From the NCBI RefSeq assembly GCF_013141695.1, contig NZ_WHNY01000075.1, forward strand, positions 372,001-436,000: a stretch of 64,000 nucleotides of DNA. Reading direction: 5' to 3'. Positions 40,658 to 49,878 of the stretch are shown here, piece by piece. The notes beneath the pieces are model-generated. The model saw only the letters and a program-made list of their open reading frames with translations, was not told the DNA's origin and ran no database searches. Source of the DNA: Paenibacillus plantarum. GTDB lineage: Bacteria; Bacillota; Bacilli; Paenibacillales; NBRC-103111. Position numbers and translations under genes: made by a program. Numbering within the stretch: the first letter of the stretch is position 1; every line of letters starts with the position of its first letter.

Positions 40658-41401
40658 GTGACGAAAGGGTTTGATTGTTCAACACCGCTTACGGCACAAA
40701 AAGCGGCTACTTTTGTCGGACAGGGTTATACATTTGTTGCCAGATATTTGGTGCCAAGTGGTGCAAAGGCATTAACGAAATCAGAGTCTGACGCAATTAG
40801 TGCAGCAGGCTTACAGTTGGTTTCTGTTTATGAGACAACGGCGAGTCGTGCTCTTGGTGGTAGAAGTGCTGGTTTGGCGGATGGTGCTACAGCTTTACAG
40901 GTTGCCGCGCAAGTAGGGCAGCCGGAGGGGAGCTGTATCTATTTTGCTGTTGATTTTGACGTATCATCTGCCCAAATGGAGGCGGTTATCGCGTATATAA
41001 AAGCAGCGAGTGAAGCTACGCCTGCTTACACGACAGGGGTGTATGGTTCATACGCTGTTATGGAGGCCGTTTACGCCGCAGGGGCCTGCTCTCGGTTCTG
41101 GCAAACCTATGCGTGGAGTGGAGGTAAGAAATCGACGTTTATTAACATTTATCAATACCTCAACGATGTCTTGGCGAATGGTATTGCTGTTGACTATGAT
41201 GAATCGTATGGGAATGAAGGTTGGTGGAATAAAAGGACTACACCAGAACCACCTACCTATCCACTTACTGTGAAAGATGCCAATGCGATCATTCCCTTCC
41301 TTTCTGCGGGATATGGGGCAACCTCATCCGCAGCTGCACAGAATGAGTTCCATCGACTGGCCAATGAATTACGTAGGGTTTCGGGTCAATCTTTGCAATA
41401 A
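40658..41401 (+). CDS. DUF1906 (Rv2525c-like glycoside hydrolase-like) protein
   Basis: A 247-residue protein. Residues ~1-195 form a DUF1906 TIM-barrel-like domain (GFDCSTPLTAQKAATFVGQGYTFVARYL, IYFAVDFDVSSAQMEAVIAY, WQTYAWSGG, IAVDYDES), thought to act on cell-wall glycans. A proline linker (TTPEPPTYP) joins a ~45-residue C-terminal module (VKDANAIIPFLSAGYGATSS). No signal peptide is visible. GTG start after TAGGTGATGG. Confidence 0.82.
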   Translation: MTKGFDCSTPLTAQKAATFVGQGYTFVARYLVPSGAKALTKSESDAISAAGLQLVSVYETTASRALGGRSAGLADGATALQVAAQVGQPEGSCIYFAVDFDVSSAQMEAVIAYIKAASEATPAYTTGVYGSYAVMEAVYAAGACSRFWQTYAWSGGKKSTFINIYQYLNDVLANGIAVDYDESYGNEGWWNKRTTPEPPTYPLTVKDANAIIPFLSAGYGATSSAAAQNEFHRLANELRRVSGQSLQ

Positions 41402-41410
41402 CATAAAAGA

Positions 41411-41449
41411 AAGCCCGGCTATTATGGATATTTCCATAGTGCCGGGCTT
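41411..41449. terminator. Terminator between convergent genes
   Basis: AAGCCCGGC / GCCGGGCTT with an inner TATGGA/TCCATA stem, between the DUF1906 gene and the convergent secreted-protein gene. Confidence 0.8.
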
Positions 41450-41451
41450 AT

Positions 41452-42591
41452 TCATTGGATCTCTGCGCTGCGTATGTACCACCGATCTTGTACGGAGGCA
41501 CGTTCAAGATGGAAGAGCACGCGGCGACTCGACACCGCGGAGGCTTTAGCAGCTGTCATCGTTACATCGACAGCTGTGTCGAACTGCAGGAGCTGGGATG
41601 TATCCAGCTCCTTGAACTTGGACAGGCGGCGCATGCTTCGCACGTGCATCGCCTGTTCTTGCCCTGTGGTGACCTGCAGCAGCTGCAGGTCACCTTGGTG
41701 TGCGGCGCTGATCCATACGTCGATCAGCGCCCAGGGCGAGAGCTTGCTGACGTAGTCCGTCAGCAAGCCTGCGGCTCGGTGCACCATGACCTGGTGCGCC
41801 GGGTCAACGGAGCGGGAGCCATGGGTCACGCTCCCGAGGAAGTGAATACAGAAATGACCGTTGAAGTCATTTCCCGGTATACCATCACCGCCATGCGGCA
41901 TGCCATGCATGGAGGCGGCAAGCGTGCGGCCATTCAGCTTCACGAGGACCGCGCGGCGGTCCCAGCTCCATTGGCCGCCATAAATGCTTTTGAGCGTCGC
42001 GGAGTCGGTTTTCGTTAGCGGTTGTACATCCGCATGGTGGGAGCCCGCGCGACGCTGCCCTTCAAAGCTAAGTCCGCTCATCACATCAACGACGGTAAAT
42101 GAACTGAATTTGGGGAGAACGAGACTTGCTTCTTCCCAAGGCAGCATCTCGCCATAATGCTTCGCGCGAAGGGTTTGTACTTGCATGTGAAGCGATTCCT
42201 GAGCTGATTTGGGGAGAGGGATATGTTGCTTTGAAGTCCAATCAACGACCTCTCCGTTTGGGGTGACCCCAAGAAGGATGGTTTGCCCCTTTTTGTCATA
42301 CGTAAGTGTGGTGTCTGGGGGAATCGCTTCTAAAGAAGCATCGGCAGCTGTACCCTCTTCCAATGCGCGTTGTAATGCTTTATTGACGAAGGAAAGTTCA
42401 GTTTGATAAAGAGCTCCGGGCGATGCTTTCACTTGAAGTTGAATGGTTCCAGTCTCCACAGCCGTCGCTTGGTGTAACGGCTCCATATGCTGTGCTTGCG
42501 AACGACTGTTAATTCCTTGACTCAAAAGCGGAGTTAGAAGGAAGGTGAGAAATAGTAGTCGCAGTTTACTGCGTTTTCGGCTTGATAACAG
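41452..42591 (-). CDS. Secreted protein with conserved GHFCIHF domain
   Basis: Roughly 379 residues with an N-terminal signal peptide (SSRKRSKLRLLFLTFLLTPLLS). The C-terminal half contains SHHADVQPLTKTDSATLKSI, GGQWSWDRRAVLVKLNG and HGGDGIPGNDFNGHFCIHFL, a pattern I have seen in extracellular Firmicute proteins but cannot name. The clustered His/Cys suggest a wall-active or metal site. The only strong Shine-Dalgarno (AAGGAGG) lies inside the longest frame and points to a CTG start at 42591. Upstream TTG 42627 and ATG 42618 lack one. The 3' half is GC-rich. Confidence 0.6.
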   Translation of the reverse strand: MLSSRKRSKLRLLFLTFLLTPLLSQGINSRSQAQHMEPLHQATAVETGTIQLQVKASPGALYQTELSFVNKALQRALEEGTAADASLEAIPPDTTLTYDKKGQTILLGVTPNGEVVDWTSKQHIPLPKSAQESLHMQVQTLRAKHYGEMLPWEEASLVLPKFSSFTVVDVMSGLSFEGQRRAGSHHADVQPLTKTDSATLKSIYGGQWSWDRRAVLVKLNGRTLAASMHGMPHGGDGIPGNDFNGHFCIHFLGSVTHGSRSVDPAHQVMVHRAAGLLTDYVSKLSPWALIDVWISAAHQGDLQLLQVTTGQEQAMHVRSMRRLSKFKELDTSQLLQFDTAVDVTMTAAKASAVSSRRVLFHLERASVQDRWYIRSAEIQ

Positions 42592-42762
42592 GGAAACTTC
42601 CTCCTTATCGTAGGGCATTTTTGTCAAAGATGCGAGTTGGTTGTTTTACAAGAAATTTACAGGCTCGGTTGGCTAAAGTTGTCTTGTCTGAGTTAGATTG
42701 TGATAAAATGACAAAAGTATACGATTGATTATTGATTTGGTAACGAAAGGCAGGAGAAACAG

Positions 42763-43593
42763 ATGGAGGACTATAAAGGAATACCTTTTGAACTACATAT
42801 GTCAGAACAGCGTATCGTACGAGGCGATATTTATAAAGCAAGGCAAGAACCGAGTAAGGGTACATTATTGCTTTTGCATGGTTATAAAGGCTTCAAAAAC
42901 TGGGGGATGTTCCCCCATGTCGCAAGCGAATTAGCGGAAGCTGTTGATGTCGTTGCTTTGAATTTTTCCCATAATGGAGTGGGGGACAATTTGATGGATT
43001 TTACCGAGCTTGAGAAATTCGCAGGTGATACATATACCAAAGATCTAGAGGATATACAAGTTATTATTGCGGATATTCATAAACATGTAGGCACGGATAA
43101 GCCAATTCTCTTACTGGGTCATAGCAGAGGAGCGGGTGTGAGCTTGATCTATGCGTTGGATCATCCTACGGAAATTACTGGCGTCATCAGCTGGAATGGG
43201 ATTGCTCATGTCGATTTGCTCACACCTGAGAATAAAGCGGAGATGAGGGCCACGGGCCACTCCTATACCTTGAATGGACGGACGAAGCAGATGATGCCGC
43301 TCCATCTTGAAATCCTAGAAGATATGGAACGCAACGAAGAGAGATTTGATATTGTTGGCAGAATTCGTGAAGCGAGCTTCCCAATTACACTTGTTCAAGG
43401 CATGGAAGATGGGGAGCGGTTGCTCAAAGGTTCTGAGAAGCTAGTCGCGAACAACCCAGACATTCAATGGGTGAAAATTCCAGGGGGTAACCATACATTT
43501 GGGAGTGTTCACCCTTATCAAGGAGAGACGGAGCCACTGAGAATGGCGATCGAGGAGACAAAAGGTGCAATACGTAGCATGCTAAATCTGTAA
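42763..43593 (+). CDS. Alpha/beta hydrolase family protein
   Basis: A 276-residue hydrolase: oxyanion region LLLLHGYKGFKNWGMFP, nucleophile Ser in LLLGHSRGAGVS, acid around VQGMEDGERLL, catalytic His in PGGNHTFGSVHPY. It resembles dienelactone hydrolase or acyl-esterase-like serine enzymes; substrate unknown. AGGAGAAACAG precedes the ATG. Confidence 0.85.
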   Translation: MEDYKGIPFELHMSEQRIVRGDIYKARQEPSKGTLLLLHGYKGFKNWGMFPHVASELAEAVDVVALNFSHNGVGDNLMDFTELEKFAGDTYTKDLEDIQVIIADIHKHVGTDKPILLLGHSRGAGVSLIYALDHPTEITGVISWNGIAHVDLLTPENKAEMRATGHSYTLNGRTKQMMPLHLEILEDMERNEERFDIVGRIREASFPITLVQGMEDGERLLKGSEKLVANNPDIQWVKIPGGNHTFGSVHPYQGETEPLRMAIEETKGAIRSMLNL

Positions 43594-43607
43594 AAAAGGT
43601 GTTAAAG

Positions 43608-43653
43608 GGCTTTCTGGGAGTAGATCATTTCTACTTCTGGAGAGCTTTTTTTA
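43608..43653 (+). terminator. Terminator after the hydrolase gene
   Basis: GCTTTCTGGGAGTAGA / TCTACTTCTGGAGAGC with a 5-nt loop, then seven T. Confidence 0.8.
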
Positions 43654-43775
43654 GTACTATTGACCTACAAAATTACAACCTTCCGTCGAATGATAGATAT
43701 TATTGCAGGAATATGTTGGAAAATAGCGAAGGAGAACAGGTGGAATCATAGAAATTTCAGAAAAGGGAGAACAAG

Positions 43776-45782
43776 ATGGCTATCAAATCAATCAAGTACA
43801 AAATCATTTGGCCCTTAATGCTCGTGTTGTTTGCAGTGTCCGTAGGAACAGCGGCAATAACGTATCAGCAGACGGCTGAAAGTCTTCATGAAAAAGGCTT
43901 CAGGACACTAGAAACAGCTCGAATTGGCATTGAAAACGCGATAATTGCGAGAAAGACAACGGAAAGTGTGATGGAGAAGGAGATGGTCGGACAAGCTGCC
44001 CTTCTTTCGTATATATACGATAAAATCCCGATGACCTATAAGCAAGCTGTTGAAATAGCCGAGCGCTCCGGTATAGATGAATTTTGGATTACTAATGCAC
44101 AGGGTCAGTTGGTACTGACGAATGCGGGCGAAAAGATTGATTTCAATTTCGGTGCTGATCCTAAAAATCAAGCCTATGAGTTCATGGATTTAATTTCTGG
44201 TAAGCAAAAAGTTGTTACACAACCGGCTCAACAGCGAAGTGTCGATCCAAAAGTGTATAAATATGTGGGAGTGTCCGGTTGGACATCGCCACGTATTGTA
44301 CAAACGGGAAGAGATGGGGCTACGCTAACTGAACTCGATAGTAAAATAGGAGCGAAGCCAGTGCTGACGCAATTAAAGTCGGAGCTAGGCGGAGATGTGC
44401 TATTCGCGGGCGTCGTTGATTCCACGGGCAAACTCGTTGCCTCATCCGATGATGCTATCTCGCAGTTAGATCCGAAGCTGCTTGACTCCCTTAGCGTAAG
44501 TTTAGCTGGGGACCACAAAGCGTATAAGTCGATGTCGTACAATGGTACGAAAGCCAAGTATTATTTTAGAGCTTTGTCGACAGGTCAAGTGCTGGTACTG
44601 ACATTGTCGGAGCAAGTGTTAACAAACTTCTTTTACACGACGTGTATTACCACTTTGGTAGGTTTACTGATCGCAGGCGCAGTATTATTTTATATTGTTA
44701 GCCGTGAGTTCAAAAGGCTGGAGAGACTGCAATCCGCGATGGTTGCGATCGCTCAGGGGGATGGAGATTTAACAAGAAGGCTTCCCGATACCTCAATGGA
44801 CGAAATCGGCAGATTGTCGACAGCGACCAATCAATTTATTGAGAAAATTCATGTGATTGTCAAAGATGTTAAACAATCTGCGAGCCTGAGTAAAGGCAAT
44901 GCCGATCATATTAAAGATTCGATGAAGCAAACCAATACGATTTCGCATGAAATTAATACAACCATTCACGAATTGGCAACAGCCGCTTCAAGCCAGGCGG
45001 AAGTCGTGGAGGATGGGTTGAAGGGCGTTCACGAGTTGGCTGAATTGATTGACGACACGAAGGGACATGTTCACATTCTACAGAATAATAGTGCCATTAT
45101 TCGTGAGAAGGAAGAGCATGGGGCGGAAGCGATGCGCGCGATGATCGAGTTAATCCGCAATAATGTTATTGTGACCAAAGCAGTAGCGTCCAGCGTAAGC
45201 ATACTTATGCAGGATATTGACGCCATTAAAGAGATGGTCAGCACGATTCACGGTATCTCGAGACAAACGAATTTGCTCGCGCTTAACGCTTCGATTGAAG
45301 CAGCACGGGCTGGGGAAAACGGCCGAGGATTCGCCGTAGTTGCTGCTGAGGTGAGAACACTTTCCGTTCAAGCAGGTGAGGCATCTGAGCATATTCAGAC
45401 GCTGATTGAGAATGTCATACATTCTGCACAGCAAACATCCGCAGCGATGGAGCAGTCACTTCACATCGTAGGCTCACAAGAAGAGAACGCAGGGCAGACA
45501 TCAGATACATTTGATTTCATTCATTCCTCTTTGCAACAAATCCATGAATCCATTGAAAGTATCTCGGCAGATATGGCACATGTTGATAACCGTAAAAACT
45601 TAATCGTTGGCTTTATTGAGCTCTCCTCCGCGAGTTCCGAAGAAACGGCAGCAAGTTCCGAGGAAGTTTTGGCGAACGTGGAGACGCTCGGTCAAATGTT
45701 TGAGCGTGTACATAAAGAATCGATCGAGCTTCATGATCAGATGACAAGTTTGCAAGATGTGGTTGATAGATTTAAGGTGTAG
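43776..45782 (+). CDS. Methyl-accepting chemotaxis protein
   Basis: A 668-residue chemoreceptor. TM1 ~residues 9-31; a large extracellular Cache-like sensor domain ~32-285; TM2 ~286-310 (TCITTLVGLLIAGAVLFYIV); HAMP ~311-365; a long cytoplasmic coiled coil with the hairpin tip LLALNASIEAARAGENGRGFAVVAAEVRTLS. No C-terminal CheR-tether pentapeptide is evident. Monocistronic. The ligand is not predictable. Confidence 0.92.
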   Translation: MAIKSIKYKIIWPLMLVLFAVSVGTAAITYQQTAESLHEKGFRTLETARIGIENAIIARKTTESVMEKEMVGQAALLSYIYDKIPMTYKQAVEIAERSGIDEFWITNAQGQLVLTNAGEKIDFNFGADPKNQAYEFMDLISGKQKVVTQPAQQRSVDPKVYKYVGVSGWTSPRIVQTGRDGATLTELDSKIGAKPVLTQLKSELGGDVLFAGVVDSTGKLVASSDDAISQLDPKLLDSLSVSLAGDHKAYKSMSYNGTKAKYYFRALSTGQVLVLTLSEQVLTNFFYTTCITTLVGLLIAGAVLFYIVSREFKRLERLQSAMVAIAQGDGDLTRRLPDTSMDEIGRLSTATNQFIEKIHVIVKDVKQSASLSKGNADHIKDSMKQTNTISHEINTTIHELATAASSQAEVVEDGLKGVHELAELIDDTKGHVHILQNNSAIIREKEEHGAEAMRAMIELIRNNVIVTKAVASSVSILMQDIDAIKEMVSTIHGISRQTNLLALNASIEAARAGENGRGFAVVAAEVRTLSVQAGEASEHIQTLIENVIHSAQQTSAAMEQSLHIVGSQEENAGQTSDTFDFIHSSLQQIHESIESISADMAHVDNRKNLIVGFIELSSASSEETAASSEEVLANVETLGQMFERVHKESIELHDQMTSLQDVVDRFKV

Positions 45783-45794
45783 AGATCTTAGTTT

Positions 45795-45821
45795 AAGAAC
45801 CCCTGGAAGGGGTTCTTTTTG
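45795..45821 (+). terminator. Terminator after the chemoreceptor gene
   Basis: AAGAACCCCT-GGA-AGGGGTTCTT then TTT. Confidence 0.85.
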
Positions 45822-45882
45822 CATTTGGGGAGAAGTGTAGGGAGGTTGATGCAGCAGTAGTTAAACGATTGTGATGGGAAAA

Positions 45883-45918
45883 AAAAAACCGCGAAGCACT
45901 AGGCTTGACGGGTTTCTG
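45883..45918 (-). terminator. Probable ancestral terminator of the tRNA-Val gene
   Basis: On the minus strand AACCCG...AAGC-CTAGT-GCTT...CGGTT is followed by ten T. It lies just beyond the left tRNA-Val fragment, where the tRNA's own terminator would be if the island were absent. Confidence 0.55.
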
Positions 45919-45923
45919 TTATA

Positions 45924-45970
45924 TATGACCTGTAGTGAGCTCGAACCACTGACCCTTACCCTGTCAAGAT
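45924..45970 (-). repeat. Left attachment site: duplicated 3' half of tRNA-Val
   Basis: 47 bases match 51457-51503 with two mismatches. They cover the 3' end, T-arm, variable region and anticodon loop of tRNA-Val(GAC), but the sequence then diverges (TAATTGAGG), so no full tRNA is present. This is the footprint expected of tyrosine-recombinase integration into the tRNA. Confidence 0.88.
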
Positions 45971-46062
45971 TAATTGAGGAGTACTTATAGTAAGCAATTA
46001 TTTAAAGTAGAAGCAGTTATTAAGTAATGAGTAACCTCATGTATCCTGTAATTATTTACTTT

Positions 46063-46084
46063 ATGTGACCAAAAATGTGACCAA
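46063..46084. repeat. 12-bp-period direct repeat inside the left island end
   Basis: ATGTGACCAA occurs twice (46063-46072, 46075-46084). A similar 12-bp-period pair, ATGCCCCCT (51357-51365, 51369-51377), lies inside the right end. Both could be arm-type recombinase-binding sites. Confidence 0.45.
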
Positions 46085-46177
46085 TTCTTTATTATTTCAA
46101 GTCATAATTTTATAGATAACCAATTCAACTTCTGTTATAATTTTCCTGATTGAATTCATTATGTGATGGTGATTTAG

Positions 46178-47485
46178 TTGAGAGAAAAATTCATAAGTTA
46201 TTATAGACCAACTGTACAAGAATTTGATCAATTGTGGAACGAAGCTATTTTTGTTTTTGATGCTAATGTACTTCTTAATTGTTATAGGTATTCTAGTCAT
46301 CTTAGAGATTCACTATTTACAATATTCGAAGTAATTAATGATCGACTCTGGGTCCCACATCAAGCTGCATTGGAATATCAAGAAAATAGGCTTACTGAAA
46401 TTATTAAGCAAGAAAATGCATACGACAATATCAACAAAATCTTGCTTTCAAAATTAAACGAAATCAAATCTGAAATTGATAAATTTTCTCGTCATTTAAC
46501 TATCGATGTCAGTGACATATATATAAAAATTAAAGAAACTGTTGATGTTCTCTGCTTTGAAATAAAAACAAAGAAGGAAACACATCCGAATTTGCTTAAT
46601 AATGATGAAATTGGTGATAAGCTTACTAGTTTATTGTCAAATAGAATTGGAGATCCTTATACACAGGAAAAACTTACCGAAATCAATGAAATAGGCGAAA
46701 AAAGATATATAAATAAAATTCCACCAGGGTATAAAGATATTTCAAAAACAGAGAAAAAATATTTTGATGATTTAGTACTGGAAAGTAAATTTGGAGATCT
46801 AATTTTATGGTTTCAAATTCTTGAGAAAGCAATTCAAGAAAATAAATCGATAATTCTTGTAACTGATGATGTTAAAGAAGATTGGTGGAAGAAAGAAAGT
46901 GGAAAAATAATTGGGCCACAGCCATCATTAATTCAAGAAATGAAAAGAAAAGCAAATGTTGGATTTTACATGTATCAAACTGACCAGTTTCTTGATTTTG
47001 CTAACAAATTTTTCCAAATCAATACTTCACAAAAAGTTATTGATGAACAAATTAATGAAATTAAAAGTGTTCGTGAAACATTGATGTGGGTGAATGAAAA
47101 TATAAGCAGCGGAAAGTTCATTAGATCACATTTTCGAACAAAGAAGGATGGTACTATTTCGGAATTACTTTTTGATGATTATATTAATAACAATAGTGCA
47201 ATTAACCTTGCGACAAAACATAAGCCTCCAGTTAGTTTACATGAATATATAAGACGAACAATTATTCCTATATTAAACATAAATGAAAATTTTTTGGAAT
47301 ATTTAACAATAGGGGAATTTAATGATTACATAAATACTAGACTTAAAGAAGTTAAAGATGATGAATTAATCGCACTTTGTGAGGAATTTGGTTGGATTAA
47401 TAATGATCTGGAATTTACAGATGAAGGATTAAAAAATATTATACAGGCTTTAGATAATACAGATAACGAAAAAAGCAGCCAATAG
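46178..47485 (+). CDS. PIN-like domain protein (PIN_8/DUF4935 type)
   Basis: A 435-residue protein. The N-terminal ~260 residues form a PIN-like nuclease domain: first Asp in IFVFDANVLLNCYRYS, RLWVPHQAALEYQENR with a conserved Glu, and acidic residues in ESKFGDLILWFQ and IILVTDDVKEDWWKK. The C-terminal ~170 residues are unassigned. Relatives occur on mobile DNA and are suspected of RNA cleavage in phage conflict. TTG start with a weak GGTGATT. Strongly AT-rich. Confidence 0.75.
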   Translation: MREKFISYYRPTVQEFDQLWNEAIFVFDANVLLNCYRYSSHLRDSLFTIFEVINDRLWVPHQAALEYQENRLTEIIKQENAYDNINKILLSKLNEIKSEIDKFSRHLTIDVSDIYIKIKETVDVLCFEIKTKKETHPNLLNNDEIGDKLTSLLSNRIGDPYTQEKLTEINEIGEKRYINKIPPGYKDISKTEKKYFDDLVLESKFGDLILWFQILEKAIQENKSIILVTDDVKEDWWKKESGKIIGPQPSLIQEMKRKANVGFYMYQTDQFLDFANKFFQINTSQKVIDEQINEIKSVRETLMWVNENISSGKFIRSHFRTKKDGTISELLFDDYINNNSAINLATKHKPPVSLHEYIRRTIIPILNINENFLEYLTIGEFNDYINTRLKEVKDDELIALCEEFGWINNDLEFTDEGLKNIIQALDNTDNEKSSQ

Positions 47486-47594
47486 TGGAGACCACTGCAA
47501 AACGAATACAGAATCTGTAAAAACAGCTCCAGTGCCGCATAGGTACTGGGTTTGTTGTATAATGGAAGAAAAGGAAAAGCGGAGCTGAAATTTC

Positions 47595-48850
47595 ATGTTA
47601 TCCTCTGGCAAACAATTAACCGAATCATTTCATGCGGAATTATATAAACTCATTCCTAAAGATCACTTGCTTTGAAAAATTAATGAAACTGTCAATTTCG
47701 GCTTTATTCGCGAACTAGTTAAAGACTCATATTGTGTGTACTATGGCAGACCAGCTAATGAGCCGGAGCTGCTTTTTCGGCTAGTATTTCTTCAGATCCT
47801 TTACAATCTCTCTGACGAGCGAATCATTCAGGAAACACAGGTTAATCTTGCATGCAAATGGTTTGCGGGGCTTAATCCAGAAGATGCACTTCCAGATTCA
47901 TCACAGTTATCTCGTTTTCGTAATCACCGCTTAGGTGCAAGTCAAGTAGACGTTGTGTTAAAGCGAGTTGTTCAGCAATGTATCGAACAAGGTCTAATTA
48001 AATCCATAACTATCATTATGGATGCAACTCATACGCTAGCCGCGAGTCAAAAACAACGTCCACTAGATGTACTTCGAGATGCTGCCAAGCGACTGTTTCG
48101 AACGGTAATCAAACGACACCCGAAGTTGCAGAAGAAACTACCTGCATTGGGAGAAAAGGTTGAAGAAATGGTTCCTGACCATGAAGGTGCCTTATTGGAG
48201 AAACTACGAATTGAGTAGCAAATTGTGGAGGATGAGCGTTTACTTTCTCAAAAAGGGATTCTTTCAGCGATAGATCCAGATGCAAGGTTTGGATGGAAAA
48301 GCAATATAAATCATTCTTTGGTTACAAAGAACACTTGGCTATGACGGAAGAATAGATAATTACTGCCGTAGTCTTAACAGCTGGTAGTGCGGATGACGGT
48401 AAACAATTCCCAAAACTGTTAGCACAATCACAAGAAAATGGTATGAAGATTACGGAAGTTATTGCAGACACGGCCTACTCTGGTAAAGATAACTTGGTCG
48501 AAATGAAGGAAGAACAGATTCAACTAGTTGTTCCTCTTAACTCAATTGTTCATAGTGGAGGTTTAAAACAAGAAGGCTTCGAATACAACAAAGACGCTAA
48601 CTTTGTTATTTGTCCTTCGGGTGAACATAGCATTCGAAAAGCTGTACAAGGCAGTAAACAGAGCGGAGAAAGTCGATCACTAGTTTTTTATTTCAACTTT
48701 GAGAAGTGCAAAGCTTTCTCCACTACGTGAAGGTTGCTACAAACTAGGATCCAAAAGCAAAACATACTCAATCCGATTAATAGCGGAGCACTTCAAGGAG
48801 CAGATTGAGTTCGAACTTAGTGACACTTTCAAGAAACGGATAAAGCAATG
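47595..48850 (+). pseudogene. IS1182-family transposase remnant
   Basis: Translation in pieces gives an IS1182-type transposase: MLSSGKQLTESFHAEL, then YYGRPANEPELLFRLVFLQIL, SLTIIMDATHTLA-like SITIIMDATHTLA, and later FFGYKEHLAMTEE, EVIADTAYSGKDN and a final EHFKEQIEFELSDTFKKRIKQ. It is broken by in-frame stops at 47673 (TGA), 48216 (TAG) and 48353 (TAG), by frameshifts near 48300 and 48710, and lacks its C-terminus. It cannot be active. Confidence 0.85.
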
Positions 48851-48968
48851 ATTCTTGGCTTCTCGTATCCTTCAGGCCTAAAACACCGTTCTCCTGGTAA
48901 CTCGCACGCCATCTCTTTCCCGAGGCTCTAACTCTTTGGATCCCAATTACTGTCATGATATTCATGTA
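48849..48968 (-). pseudogene. IS3-family transposase fragment (orfA-like)
   Basis: A minus-strand stretch encodes GKRWRASYQENGVLGLKDTR, which resembles the helix-turn-helix part of IS3-type OrfA. It is flanked by nothing else of the element and abuts the end of the IS1182 remnant and the truncated phage gene. Confidence 0.45.
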
Positions 48969-48997
48969 ACCAAGGATCTTCTACAGAGCGAGTTTAA

Positions 48998-49141
48998 CTC
49001 AGAGACGAAAAAATCGATGGTCTAGAACGTGGACTAAGTGAGATCCGCGACAATAGTAAAGCAAACAAACAACTTGCTCCTGCTTGGGGACAAGTGGCTG
49101 TTGTTGCTGTTGTGGTTGCAATCGCTGCTTTATGGAAGTAA
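48998..49141 (+). pseudogene. 5'-truncated phage small membrane protein
   Basis: A 47-codon open frame ending at TAA 49139, without start codon or Shine-Dalgarno. It reads LRDEKIDGLERGLSEIRDNS followed by KANKQLAPAWGQVAVVAVVV and a final hydrophobic helix. A short coiled coil plus one C-terminal transmembrane helix is the layout of XhlA-like and other phage lysis-associated proteins. The upstream part appears to have been lost to the IS remnant. Confidence 0.55.
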
Positions 49142-49392
49142 TTACACCTGTCACTCCTTTGTTACTAACGGTACCATCCAATACCTACCCGATTGCACTC
49201 ACTCACTTGCTGGACAGACAATTGAGTTACCTAATATTGGCTAAGGTGTGAGTGGTTGTTTGTATTATTTCCACTACTTGACAATATCATGTATACAAAA
49301 GTACGTAAATGTGGCATAATATATGTGAGTTGTTGTTCGTATTTTGTTCGTGTTTTTATTCATCTTAAAAGTAATGTTTGGAGGTTATCTAT

Positions 49393-49878
49393 ATGTCGAA
49401 GGTCACTTTTAATGATGTGGCTGATTATTTTATTAGTTTGTCAAATGAAACAGGAAACTTAATTTCAAACTTAAAACTACAAAAACTTTGCTATTATGCA
49501 CAAGCATGGCATTTAGCTATTTATGGCGAAGAGTTATTTGATGCAAAATTCGAAGCATGGGTTCACGGCCCTGTCATAAGAGACTTGTACAATATTTATA
49601 AAAAGCATAGTTGGAAACCGATCATTCGTGAAGATTTGAATCAAGACTTTATAGATAAATTCAATAAAGAAGTTGGATCTAGCACAGCAGGCTTTATGGA
49701 TGATATTGTTGACGAATATTTTGGAATGACTGCGTATGAACTTGAGTCTCAAACACATAAAGAAGATCCTTGGAGAATTGCTAGAAAAGGATTGCCTGAC
49801 GATATGCCCTGTGATAATGCCATCGAGAACCAATGGATGATAAATTATTACAGAGAGTATGTGACTCCTATTGGCTAA
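49393..49878 (+). CDS. Panacea-domain (DUF4065/SocA-like) antitoxin
   Basis: A 161-residue protein with the Panacea domain: DVADYFISLSNETGNLISNLKLQKLCYYAQAWHLA followed by FEAWVHGPVIRDLYNIYKKH. Panacea proteins act as antitoxins (PanA) to varied neighbouring toxins, or as proteolytic adaptors like SocA. GGAGGT selects ATG 49393. Its last 8 bases overlap the next gene, so the pair is translationally coupled. Its own promoter probably lies in 49270-49380 (TTGACA at ~49280, no well-spaced -10). Confidence 0.82.
   Translation: MSKVTFNDVADYFISLSNETGNLISNLKLQKLCYYAQAWHLAIYGEELFDAKFEAWVHGPVIRDLYNIYKKHSWKPIIREDLNQDFIDKFNKEVGSSTAGFMDDIVDEYFGMTAYELESQTHKEDPWRIARKGLPDDMPCDNAIENQWMINYYREYVTPIG

Noticed and set aside
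41455..42018. A 187-codon plus-strand ORF opposite the secreted-protein gene
   Set aside because: It is antisense to a gene with signal peptide and conserved motifs and has no Shine-Dalgarno; the GC-rich DNA keeps several frames open.
45924..45970. A second tRNA-Val gene
   Set aside because: Only the 3' half is present; the sequence diverges after the anticodon loop and no D-arm or acceptor 5' strand follows.
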